Assembly: GCA_030737835.1 (NCBI GenBank)
Contig: CM060857.1
Coordinates: forward strand, 2,256,716-2,320,715
Source of the DNA: Acorus gramineus
Taxonomy: Eukaryota; Streptophyta; Magnoliopsida; Acorales; Acoraceae
DNA: 64,000 nt
Reading direction: 5' to 3'
Translations under genes and position numbers: made by a program
Part shown: positions 27,329-39,200 of the stretch, piece after piece
Layout: every line of letters begins with the position of its first letter
How positions within the stretch are numbered: position 1 is the first letter of the stretch
Notes under the pieces: generated by a model
Databases searched by the model: none
Told to the model about the DNA's origin: nothing
What the model saw: the letters and a program-made list of their open reading frames with translations, nothing else

Positions 27329-27345
27329 TGGAGATGACCTAACAT

Positions 27346-29260
27346 GACAGACTGTAAAGTAGTAATGGCAAATTATACAACTCTCTCATGCTTTTAGCTT
27401 ATATATTAAGACATAACTACTATAGTTTATCAAAATTAAACGAACATTAATTAGACTTATCAAGCGAAGAGGACATTTAAAAAAAGTGAAAACAATCTGA
27501 TCCGGTAAATAAAAAAATTCTCGATTTACTATATATACAGGTTTAATTAAATTCATCCAACCGTCCCTCACCAACCAACATTTCGTGGGTTAAAATTAAA
27601 TTCCATATTTGGTCGTATGTGATGATGATCTCTAAATGCACATGTCAGCCTTTCAACCCACCCAATGTTGGAGTTATTTAGACATCCGAATTCGAATTTT
27701 TATTTTTATTTATAAAAAAAAGTTAATATTTACTATCCGATTTTATTGTTGAATTTAAATTATAAATTCTAAAAAGATAAAAAATAGGGATAAATCTAAA
27801 ACAAAAATAAAAGGGATAAGAACCCTACAAGCAAACAAAACAAACTTAAGCCACATAAGTTGTCTAAACCCCTATTAGACGAGCCATCTAAACCAATGGG
27901 ACACCACGTTTCCGTCACTCATCCCGCAGTGATTAAATTCCCATCTTGAAAGCGGATATCAGATTCTCTGAATTAAAAATTATTATATATATTACATTAA
28001 ACAACATGAATTATGTTATCATTTTAAGATTGTCCGTGATTCATTAGAGTGGATAATTAAGTATGTGAGTTTCTAGTTGTTTTTGTCACATGTCATGTTC
28101 TAGTATGAGATACATTGACCATGATGACATCATGATAGAATCACATTTCCTGATTAGATGTGGAGAAGAGATGGTGTAGTTAATATTTTAGGTATAAATT
28201 CAAAACTTTATTTGTTGATCAATTTTTTTTTTTTTTCTTGGTAAGGGTTCAATTTTTGTATGTTTGTCATAGATATTTCTCAAAGACCATGTTATCATGT
28301 AAACGGAGCACATACATGTTCACATGTGCATGATATTATGATAGTTTTTAACCGTTCTTGTCATATTTTTCTTCTGCTATGATAAGCCCAATAGCATGCA
28401 ATCATGACTATATTTCATCTCTTCTTTAAGATAATCGTGACAAGATAGTCTAATGTGTCCACTGTTTCAACACACTACTTTAAAATTTAAAATTTTGATT
28501 TCATTCTTAACGCCCATTTTCAACATGGATCTTATGCTAATTAAATTCACCATGTTAATTTATATTTGATTTTGTATTTAGACTCCTTTTGAAACTGATA
28601 TTCAAAAAGGGTTTACTTTAGATTAATTAGATTTATCAATCTCATTGAAAATTTACTCTCAGTCAGCTTTTTCTAATATTATTTGGTTGAATTTTGAAAC
28701 ATAATAAAAGAATGATATGAAAATACGAAATGAAAAATTGGATGTTTATAACTGATTTTAAAAAAATGGTTGCAAAAGAAACCCTCGAGTGAATACATTA
28801 TTTGGGACCCATTGCATCAAAAGATAATACCTAATGTATACAATTTACACATCATAATTAAGTTACTGTCACCTCGTTCTCACTCTATAGAGCTGTACAA
28901 GGCCCACACCCACATTCTCTCTTGAATTGTCATTTCAGACAAAGTATACAATGGAATAAATAAAGAGGAGCTTTATTTCCACCCCTTCACTTCTCTATCC
29001 CACCCCTTAAAAATTTGTTTTTTTTGGTGGCTTAAAAAATTCAAGAAAAAGAGAGTTAGAGAGAGAGAAAAAGAGAGTCAGACAAAGTATATGTAAGTTG
29101 ACATGTTTGGTAACAGCTTTTCGCTTTTAACTTTTTAAAAAGCTAAAAAATCCCCAAATTTTTTTTTGCTAAACACACCCTAATTTCAAGAGATAAAATC
29201 CAGCCATTGTTAGCATCCCATCAATTTTGTCAATCTCAATCACATCAATTTTGTCGATCC
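27346..29260. other. Gene-free intergenic DNA
   Basis: AT-rich sequence without a recognisable gene. No clean transposon ends were found in this stretch. Confidence 0.4.
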
Positions 29261-29261
29261 T

Positions 29262-29776
29262 AAAAAAATTTGGTTAGCGAAGAAAGGAAAGGGAAAGAGG
29301 AGGGAAAGATAGAGAAAGACAAGGAGAGAGAAAGAGGAGAGTGGAGGAAGGCGGAGTGGTGGAGGGGGCGATGGCTGGAGGACGCTAGAGAGGGGGTGGG
29401 GGAGAGAGAAAGGGAGAGAAAGGGGGTGAAAGAGAAAAAGGGAGAGAGAGCGGGGAGGAGGCAGAGGTGGGTGGCACGGAGTAGAGAGGACAGTTGAAAA
29501 CACTTTAATAACATTTTAATTTCCAACCCCAAATAAACAGTGGAGATGGAATATCATTAGATATATTATTTGAACATTCTCACATGTTTAACATGGAAGA
29601 TTGTAATATATTTTTTTATAATTTATCACAAATGATTGCATACTATTCACACTTAAAATGTGTCTCATCTCCTAATAGTAGAGTTCAAATCTTGTGTCAA
29701 TAACACAAAGAAATCATGCATGAAAACAAGAAAGGGAGGTTTTCTCCCACCATTTTAATTATTGAAAAGGAGAGAG

Positions 29777-29817
<41 letters not shown>

Positions 29818-30290
29818 GTTTGAAGGATGATGTAGGTTGCTGGAGGAGGTGGAGGGTAGCGGGGGAGGTGGTGTCAGACAGAGGAGGGCGGCAGGATCAG
29901 GAGGAAGGGAAGAGAAAGAGATTGAGTCACGAAGAGAGAGGACAGGGATTGTGTTCAGCCCCGAGTGGGGGGCAGGCAGAGGATGGAGGCTGTCTGCCCT
30001 ATCTCTTTCTCTCTTTCTATCACTCCCTTTCCATTTCTCTTAGCTCCCCCTACCCCACTGTCGCATCGTCATCCTCCACCCTACCTCTCCCCGTCATGTC
30101 TCCTTTTCTCTATCTTCCTCATTCTTTCTCTCCCCTCCTCCTCCCCTGCCCTCTTCCGCCTTCCTTCATCGTCCTCTGCCTCCTATCGAGTCCTCTCTTT
30201 CTTTCTTTATTTTTCTTTCTCTTCCTTTTTTCCCCTTCGATCTCCCAATCCCACAAAAAAAGGGAAGGGATCGTATATGGCTAACTACAG
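29262..30290. repeat. Strand-asymmetric purine and pyrimidine tracts
   Basis: 29270-29490 is almost pure purine on the plus strand (AGGAAAGGGAAAGAGG type), and 29765-29816 is a (GA)n microsatellite. 29996-30240 is almost pure pyrimidine (CTCTTTCTCTCTTTC type). The overlapping open frames here are by-products of this composition. No gene was recognised. Confidence 0.6.
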
Positions 30291-30586
30291 GGAACAACTC
30301 TGTAGCAGTTACTAAAAATGCGCCATGTAAGTCCAATGCACGGTAAACCCTCCAACAAAAAACTCTTGCCGGTAAAAGTCTATTCAAATATATGTATTAA
30401 CGGTGCATTCATCTTACATTATGCATTTTCATTGGCTGTTATAGGATTGTTTTCTACAATTAGCCAGAGACGATCTGACTAAAAAAAAGGGATGAATTCC
30501 ACACTAAGGGGTAGGAGAAGAGCTCTCCAACTACAAAAAAATGATATAAAATGACAAAAAAATAACTTGTAATAAAATTAAGAGGA

Positions 30587-31054
30587 AATTAATTAGAGGT
30601 CCCTGGGAACATCTCTGTAATAACAATAGGTCCTTTGACTTTTTCTTGTTTTCTTTAGGTCCCTAACTTAGTAGTAGTATTTTGTTTAGCTTTTTCCATC
30701 TAATTTCTATCAATTCTATTTTTTTTTTCTTTTTTTACCCTTAAGTGAATATGATTTGTCTCTCTATCTTCCCCAACCTCTCTCTTTCTCCCCAAATAAC
30801 TTAACAAGCTGTGAGACTACCTCCACCAACCCCCCATTGCACTGATCTTGACTCCAATGCCGATCGCGCCCCCGACCTCTCTCGACCGTCTCCCGCGTCC
30901 CGTCCGCGAGCTCAACCCCCTTCTCACGACCCAGGCCCATCCACGAGTTTAATTCCCTCTTTTACCACTATTAAGTTAGGGATCTAAAAAAAACAAGAAA
31001 AAATAAAGAGACCTATTATTATTACAAAAATATTTCAGTGACCTCTAATTAATT
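30587..31054. mobile_element. Palindromic MITE upstream of the P450 gene
   Basis: The left arm has AATTAATTAGAGGTCCCTG, AATAGGTCCTTTGAC, TTTCTTGTTTTC and AGGTCCCTAACTTAGTAG. The right arm repeats all of these inverted and in order, ending CAGTGACCTCTAATTAATT. Arms are about 95 bp. The centre includes a GC-rich segment at 30870-30930. No coding sequence. Confidence 0.6.
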
Positions 31055-31318
31055 TTTTCTAAAATTAACCCCAGTTCGATATTTATTTACATGAAAAAAA
31101 TTATACATCCACAACTTAAATAGTTTGCAGTACCATCTACACTACACAGATTGACCCACACACAGTTGTCATGACCCAACAGTACTGCTGAGTCTAAAAG
31201 CCCACCGCCCTTCCTCCCAAACCATATGACTAAATGGGTTAAAATTAAATGAATCCCAGTAAAAGCAACCGAGTAGCTGCAACCCCAATTTATTCACACT
31301 CCCACCCCCCCCTCTTCA

Positions 31319-31324
31319 TATATA
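31319..31324 (+). promoter_or_regulatory. TATA element of the P450 gene
   Basis: TATATA lies 53 bases upstream of the start codon, just downstream of a C-rich run. It would place transcription start near 31350, giving a very short leader before the AACAATGG start context. Confidence 0.5.
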
Positions 31325-31376
31325 CCAACCAACTTTCCCTCCCCAATCTCTCACAAAATAATAATAAAAAAAAACA

Positions 31377-33306
31377 ATGGACTTCACAGACCTCATTTTC
31401 CTCCTCTGCACATCCCTCCTGGCCCTCCTATGGTGGAATCACTGCTCCAAAACCTCCAACGGCCCATCCAACCTCCCCCCCGGCCCACCGGGCTGGCCCG
31501 TCGTGGGCAACCTGGTCCAAGTCCTACTCCAACGCCGCCCCTTCATGTACGTGGTCCGCGACCTCCGGGCCAAGTACGGGCCCATCTTCACCATGAGAAT
31601 GGGCCAACGCACCCTCATCGTCGTCACCGGCACGGCCCTCATCCACGAAGCCCTGGTCCAACGCGGGCCCACCTTCGCCAGCCGGCCCGCCGACTCCCCG
31701 ACCCGCCTCATGTTCAGCTGCAACAAGTCCACCATCAACTCCGCCGAGTACGGCCCGCTCTGGCGCGCCCTCCGCCGCAACTTCGTCACCGAACTCATCA
31801 GCCCGGCCCGCGTCCGCCAGTGCGCCTGGGTACGCGACTGGGCCATGGAGAACCATCTGGCCCGACTCCACGCCGAGCGGGCCGGGAATCCGGACGGGGC
31901 CGTCGAGTTCATGTCGAACTGCCGACTCACGATATGCAGCATCCTCGCGTGCCTCTGCTTCGGCGCGCGAGTGAGCGAGGCGCGCGTGCGCGAGATTGAA
32001 GAGATCTTGAAGGAGATCATGCTGATGACCACGCCGACCCTCCCCGACTTCCTCCCCGTGTTCGCGCCGCTCTTCAAGGGCGCGCGCGCTCAGGCGCGGC
32101 TGCTGCGAGCCCGCCAGCTCGCGTGCCTGCTCCCGCTCGCGCGGAGCCGGCGCGCGTTCGTCGAGGGGGGCGACGGCTCTTCGGACGAGTTCAAGATGGT
32201 GAGCCCGGTCGGCGCGGCGTACATCGACTCGCTGTTCGGGCTCGAGCCGCCCGGGAGAGGGGGGAGAAGGCTCGACGAGGAGGAGCTGGTGACGCTTTGT
32301 TCGGAGGTTATGAATGCGGGGACGGACACGAGCGCGACCACGCTCGAGTGGGCGATGCTTCACCTTGTCATGGACCAGGCCATGCAGGAGAGGATGTATG
32401 AGGAGGTCGTCGAGACGGTCGGGAAGGACGGGAGGATCACGGAGGACGACGTCGAGAAGATGAGGTTCCTCAACGCGTACGCCAAGGAGACGTTCCGGTG
32501 CCACCCCCCGAGCCATTTCGTGCTCTCGCACGCAGTCACTCAGGAGACGAAGCTCGGCGGGTATGTTAATCTATATAGTTAGATCTCATCAGTACTTGTC
32601 GATCGTGTATAATCATCACAAAATTAACTCACATATATCAGTCTCTCTCGTTAGATAAAACACTGATTTGATTGGTCTAATAGATCCCAATAAAAACCTA
32701 TTAAGGTCTAGCTCAGCTCTTTTAGTTTTTTCATGTTAGATTAAAAGTGTCTCTGCCATCAATGTATGCATGTCAGTCTTCAATGAGGGTCTTGTCTTTG
32801 TCTAATATCATCACGTGATAATCTCTCTTCAAATTGATGAGTATTGATTTAAATTAATGCTTATTAATGCAATAACTCTGGTCGATCTACCCTTCTGATA
32901 CATCGCATTAAACTATATTTAATAAAAACCCAGTTGATTTCTGAACAGATACGTCGTGCCAGAGGGCGCGAGCGTGGAGTTCTACACGGCGTGGATCACG
33001 GAGGACCCGGGGCAGTGGAGCGAGCCGGGGGAGTTCAGGCCGGAGAGGTTCATGGAGGGCGGGGAAGGGTACGACGTCGACGTGACGGGGACGAAGGAGT
33101 TGAAGATGATGCCGTTCGGGGCCGGGAGGAGGATCTGCCCGGCGGCGACGCTCGGGACGCTGCACGTGCATCTCATGCTGGCGAAGATGGTGCAGAAGTT
33201 CAGATGGTTGCCGGTTCCCGGGTCGCCGCCCGACCCGACTGAGACTTTCGCTTTCACTGTTGTGATGAAGAACCCATTGAAGGCAGTGATAGTTCCCAGA
33301 GAGTGA
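31377..33306 (+). CDS. CYP77: Cytochrome P450, CYP77 family
   Basis: ER-anchored, heme-thiolate monooxygenase. Characterised CYP77 enzymes hydroxylate or epoxidise fatty acids, and some are needed for cutin. Two exons: join(31377..32560, 32949..33306), 1542 nt, 513 residues. The GT-AG intron splits the codon of Gly395. Visible features are an N-terminal hydrophobic anchor (about 5-20), the hinge PPGPPGWP (34-41), the I-helix AGTDTS (314-319), K-helix ETFR (371-374), FRPERF, and the heme loop PFGAGRRICPA with Cys458. The family usually has Gly two residues after the Cys, but here it is Ala460. The C-terminal half matches CYP77 closely (KMMPFG, HVHLMLAKMVQKF, FTVVMKNPLKA). Codon third positions are overwhelmingly G or C, unlike the neighbouring genes. 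The subfamily (A or B) is not certain. Confidence 0.92.
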
Positions 33307-34074
33307 GAATTTGTGTCTGGGTTTGATTTTCTGTTGTGTTGTTTGTCTGTTACGTGTGGTGGTGGGGGTTATTTTGCATGGGGTTAGGGTTAATTATTGT
33401 TATATGGTTGGTCGTTGTGGGGTTAGGGTATTGGCTTGTATTGCACTGATTTTTACAGTGAGTTTCAGTGAACTCGTATAGTTGTCAGATCCCTTACACG
33501 CCTCACATGATCTTATATATTTATATTTTATAAAAGCATCTATGAATTGCATGTTCTATGGTGCGGGGTCTGGTATGTCTCGGGGACATTGTCAGGTATG
33601 TTAACATGATTGGATGTTACAACAAATTTTAATCTAATATCTCATCTTAATTTTATTTATAGTGGCTATTTGGTGATTTTTCTGATATGTCACATGATGT
33701 TATTCGGTGTGTTAACATGATATATTGGATGTTGGATAGTGTTAAGGTGCACCTCCAAATACAGTCTAACACACTATTTTAATTTTTTAAAAATAATAAA
33801 ACTCGTTTAATGATTAGATGTATGTTCTGATAAAAAAATGTGTATCACTCTATTTCGAATTGAATAGATTCATTTTTAATATAGTGTAATTTGTTTTTTA
33901 AAAAATATATACCTCACATAATGAAATATATACATCGGATGTTGGATGATGTTATAAAAATGTTGTTATGTTTGTTTTTTCAGTGAATTTTAAGAACCAA
34001 ATGTTGTATCACCAATGAGAAGAAAACAAAAATGCAATCCACAATATAACTGGATGTAGGGGTTCAACCTGAGT
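33307..34074. other. P450 3' flank, gene-free
   Basis: G/T-rich probable 3'UTR (to about 33480), then AT-rich DNA with family Y-like words around 33740-33960. No coding sequence was recognised. Confidence 0.4.
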
Positions 34075-34915
34075 GGGTTGAACCCGACCTAACTTGACTT
34101 ATGGACGGGTTGGGCTTGAGTTTTTTTATTATCGAGATCAATTCGACCCGAACCCGAACAAATCCGAATCCAATTCAGGCCGGGTTCGGATTGGAGGGTT
34201 GGATTGAACGGGTTGAATTAGAAGCCGACAATTTTTTTTAGAAAGATGGGTGTTGTGCCATAACATGATAACAACACACATGGACCAAACCCAATTATAA
34301 CCATTGGATGTGTAGTGTGGGATCTAACCATTCATCACTTTGAACCCTAAAAGATTTCTTCTGTTCTTTCCCATTCTCATATCTTGCCGTCACATTTATT
34401 TGAGAAAAAAGAGCTGAGGAGCACCAACACGAAGATGTCCACCGTCTCTTGTTTTACCTTTTCTTTCATTTTTAGTACTTCGGATGTTGTATTTTGGGGA
34501 TTGTGGGTGTTAATGAATTTGTTTGATTTGGATTGCATGCAATCTGGTTCGGGTTTTGACTTATTTGATGCTAGATCCTTGGTGTTTCCTTAGGTAGTCT
34601 CTTGTGGGGTTTTGATTTGGTGGTTTTTTTCTATGATAGACAACATTGGATGAATTTTGATTTGGTTTTGGGATTTTTTGACACTCATATGTGCTTGTGC
34701 ATTGTTTACTAAACATTTTTTTTTTTTTTTTATCTTTTAAGGGTTAAACTAAAACCCGGGCTCAACCTGAACCCGGGCTGATGTGGGTTGAGGTCGGGTT
34801 CAAGCTCGGATTGCTCGGGTTCAGGTTCAGCTTTTCAGTCGAGTTCAGGTTGAGCTGTACACATCACAGGTTGGGTTTGAACTAACTTATAACCCGACCC
34901 AACCCGTCAAGTGAT
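34075..34915. repeat. Degenerate hAT-like element with GGGTT(C/G)GG words
   Basis: The left side (34075-34215) and right side (34740-34915) are saturated with AACCCGA/GGGTTGGG words in inverted sense. TAGGGGTTCAACC at the left resembles a hAT-like end. The centre (34230-34720) is ordinary AT-rich DNA. No target duplication could be fixed. Confidence 0.4.
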
Positions 34916-36239
34916 GGGCTGATGTTGGAAAGAAATTAAAGTTCTGTTTTTTTTTGTTTTTTTAGGAAGAAATTAAAGTTGTTCTCATTGAATGCCTGTT
35001 CTCACATGTAAAAGCTATTTTGAGTTTTGGTTGGTGTGAGACAGAGAAATAACAATGCCCACACATAAATGTTCATGTGTAGGAGTAGTTGAACGTATGA
35101 TGCCTGCTGGACTAATAAATTATGCTTTTATAGGAGCTTTTAAAGTGCATTTATGATTCATGACACCTTTTGATATACCAGTTGAAAAATATGAAATTAT
35201 AAATTTGATCCAAAATTTTAACATAACTAATGAAAAAATAACAACTAATCTTTTCTACACGTCAACCAAAAGTGATAGACTGATTGATATATCATCTAGC
35301 TTGTCATTTATTTAAAAGGTGTTTGATTAAAACATCTAAATTGATCTTACTTTTATATACTATAGATAATCGTAAGTGTTAATTGTTTTGTTTAATATAA
35401 TAAATGTATAAATGTACATTCTTAAATGACATGAGATAGTTATGATTAAGTTGCATAGATACTTAAATCCTTTTTAATGTGTTTTGATTGATGATATGAA
35501 TAAATAAATAAGCATAAAAACTTGAGGTCAGAGTGTGCAGAGTAAATGTGATGACAATAGTTAAAGCTAGTTTTTTAGCCCAAGCTAGAGAATGTGATAA
35601 TGAATATTTGAACTTATAAGTATAAAAGGTTCTAGATCATATAGTCACCGACAAATATTCTGTAAAAAGTTTTCCGTTTGGTACAATGAATGCATATTGG
35701 TGAATGATAAGGGATAGTTAGAGAAAATTATCAAGATTTTTTTTATAAAAAAAATATTGAGATAATCAAACCATTTTTTTAATATATTCTGAAAATTGAA
35801 TGAAAAAAAAAATGTTAAAACACTTTCATATTGTGTGCGCTGGAGAGTTGCAATAAAGACAAATTTTAGTCTTTTCATTTTCAAATGTATAACAAATTAT
35901 TTGAACTAATTAAATTCTATGAACTAGATTGACTTTGTAAAACATGTATACTGTATACAGTCAGGAGTCTTTGAATTATCCCCAGATAACATGATCATGT
36001 AAAATGTCTCACAATGAAGCCAATGTATCCAAAAAAAAAAAAAAAAATGGATGCAAGAGGGATCCCAACCCAAAAGTTCAGAAAATTTTGTTTAGGGCGA
36101 ATTGATACTCCCTGTCATTCTTCTAATAATTTTTGTCCTATAAATTATACTAACGTAATATATGAAAATGCTTATATACTCTATATTATGAAACATGCAA
36201 AAAATTTACATGAATTCAATTTATTCAAAAAAGTTATTG
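34916..36239. other. Gene-free AT-rich intergenic DNA
   Basis: No recognisable coding sequence, RNA gene or bounded repeat was found. There are poly(A) and poly(T) runs, for example at 36031-36047. Confidence 0.4.
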
Positions 36240-36248
36240 ATCAATTAT

Positions 36249-39200
36249 GAGCTCTGCTACACAGTCCCCAGAATATAAGCTTCATTCGTAGGCCCTATGA
36301 TATGTCAATTTTTTATTGGCTGCTTAGTTTAATTTTACAAAAGGACAAAATAGCAAGTGACTAAAATACCCTTATTTATCAAACGCATTGTCACCCACGA
36401 TTTCTCCCTCTTTTTCCGTCTTTTTGCTTCGTCTTCCCGACCCTCTCGGCGAGCAAAAAAAAAATTAAAAACTAGGGTTTCCTATAAAACAATCATCCGT
36501 TCGAAATCACTCAATCCATCGATTCCCCTTCGTCAAGAAATCATTCGTCTAGACCTAAAAATCGATCGCGTGTTCATAGCAACATCTAATTCGATGTATT
36601 TCTTCATCTGGTGGATTAAAAACTGCAAAAAAAATGGGTACGCAAATCTTTTTTTTTTCCTGCTCTTGTCATTTCAACGATTATAGATAGTAAATGTGAT
36701 TTTTTATTGTTACATTATTTAATAAGCACACTAGAAATTTGATATTTGATGATTTTAGGTTTTTGTATGTAACACATTTAATCATTCTATCAGGAAAAAA
36801 AAATGACACTGCAGATCTATTAGCATTAGTTTTTATATTCGGTTACATGTTTGAATCGTATAATGTTTTATTATAGAAACACAGAAATTTCATTAATGTA
36901 ACCAACAAATGTGTGTTAGTCTTGATGTGTGTATATTTGTGGTATTCTTGTATTTCAGTTACATATAGGAGTCATACAGAGTAACTATAATGTTTCTAAA
37001 ATTTAGGAATAATGTAACTGAGTAATGTATTTGATTTCTAAGGAATGTGTGTATGCCATGATGTATATGGAGTAGTGTTGTTGGGTTTCCTTATATGTCA
37101 GAAGAGTTAAATGTCTTCCCAACAAAATAGATTGTGTGACTGACCTGTATTGATAATGATATTGCATGGATTGTGACTATCAATTATTAGTGTAACTAAC
37201 TAATATGAATGATGTGGTTGTTCAGAATGTGACTGCTTTGAGTAGTGGATGCAAAAGATGTAACTAAATTAACCATTCAAGAATGTAACTCAGTTTAGAC
37301 GACCTCTTAAACTAAATGAAACTAATTTATTCGTTTATATGATCTAAATCTCATTAACATGCGTAATGTAACTAACTTATGTGTCATTTCTAAAAACCTT
37401 ATGATGTTTTTCAGCTGTCTTAACATAATGTTACTAACTATTTATTTATAAAGGTACCTAACTACTTATAAATGTAATGCTGCCGGTTCAAGGAAAATAG
37501 AGAAACCCAAGTAGAGAAGAGGGAAAAAAAATACTACCTGCAGTTTAGAGCTTCATTGCAGAAGATATATGAAATCATTTACGAGAGACAAGGAGCACCA
37601 TCTCAAGGAAATGATAGTTCCTTTTTTGTGTCTGCTAACATTTCACAAGCACTGACCAACGAAAACAAAGACATCTGTTCAAAACCCTTGTGAAAGACAA
37701 GATTGATCTAACAATACATCGATACATACACTTTCCTCTAAACAATGAAGGTCATTGGACATTGGTTGTCTATGATGTTAATGAGAACACATGGCGACAC
37801 TATAATTCAATGCGTCCAGGCTGTGAAGAAGATGACATACATTTACAACTGGTTCCACAATTGGTAACTACATTACATCATCAAATATTATTCTTTTTTA
37901 CTTTATAAAACAGATACTATTATGATATTATCTGTATTCATTAAAATGTGTTTATAATGTACAAAATGTAACTACATTATTTTTCAGATGACGGAGTTCA
38001 TGAAGTGTTTCGATTGGATAAAGGAGGGCAAGATCATATCTGTGAAAAATTCACCTCAACAATCACAGTTTTCGTAAGTATAATAATTAGAATTACATGT
38101 TCCATATTAAACATATCAAACAACCTTTATATGTCCTGCATTTCTTAATATGCATGATGGACTGTGGCGCTGTTATCATTAATATCATGACACAGTACAC
38201 ACTTCATGAACAAATACAGGAAACCATTTCGAAGTATGAGTTGACAAACATAAAAGCACGCCTCAACAAAGAAATTGTGAACGACTATCCCAGGACCTAC
38301 ATTGAAGAGGATCACGTGGTTTTATCAATGGAATTGGATGGCTGAGTTCTAGTGGCTTCTCATGTTAGATTGAGAAAATTTTGTCCTTTGTGTAAATGAA
38401 AAACAAAATAAAATTAGATGAATGTGGATGTGGATGTGGATGTATGAAAAAAAGACACGTGAACTCCTTTTTGGGTTGAATATTGGTTATATACTGAAAT
38501 GAATCTGGTTCAACCAATACGTGCATTAGCTGATATTTTTATCAAGTTGTCTTAAGATGATCTATAACAAACTGTTTTGAATTGCAACTGTTACTATTTT
38601 TCTCAATAATGTAACTACATTATTGATGAATGTAACTATCTTTTATTACATGTAACTAATTTTGACAGACAATGTAACTAGAATATGAATATTGTCATCC
38701 ACTATCACATTACATTAAAATGAATTCAACATAAAATGATGCAGAGCATGTTTATGAGAAAGAAGCACATAGATATAAGAGGAAAACACAAAGATATAAA
38801 GATGAAGAAAATCAAAATGCAGCAGATCCAACAGCTTCATCAACAATCCGTCTGTCACACCTTTCAGGGTTCTTCAGCTGCTCTCTCCTTGGTTTATAAA
38901 CCTTGAATGTCTTCCTTTTGAAAATATAATTGATAATTCAACGTTAAACAACAACATGCCAGAAATCAACCTGCAACATTGAAAAACATAAAAAAAAAAA
39001 AGCAAAATTCACAATCACCAGATTGTGAAATTGCCAGAATGATCGTCCAAAATAGAGTATTGAAACAAAAAAAAAAAATTGCATACACATAAATTTAGCA
39101 AATGCCGCACCTGGATCAACCTCCATCAACAAGAAAATCACATATGATCAGTTTGTTTTTTTTTTATCAAAATAATTGATGAGAAAATCCTCCGGATATG

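Noticed and set aside
29240-30387. Arg/Glu- or Ser/Leu/Pro-rich open frames
   Set aside because: They arise from purine/pyrimidine tracts with both strands open. No recognisable protein.
31524-32531. 335-codon open frame antisense to the P450 exon
   Set aside because: It is a shadow caused by the very high GC3 of the sense gene. All conserved P450 motifs are on the plus strand.
36014-36250. 78-codon frame at the left edge of the Mutator-like element
   Set aside because: AT-driven, starts at a poly(A) run and straddles the target duplication.
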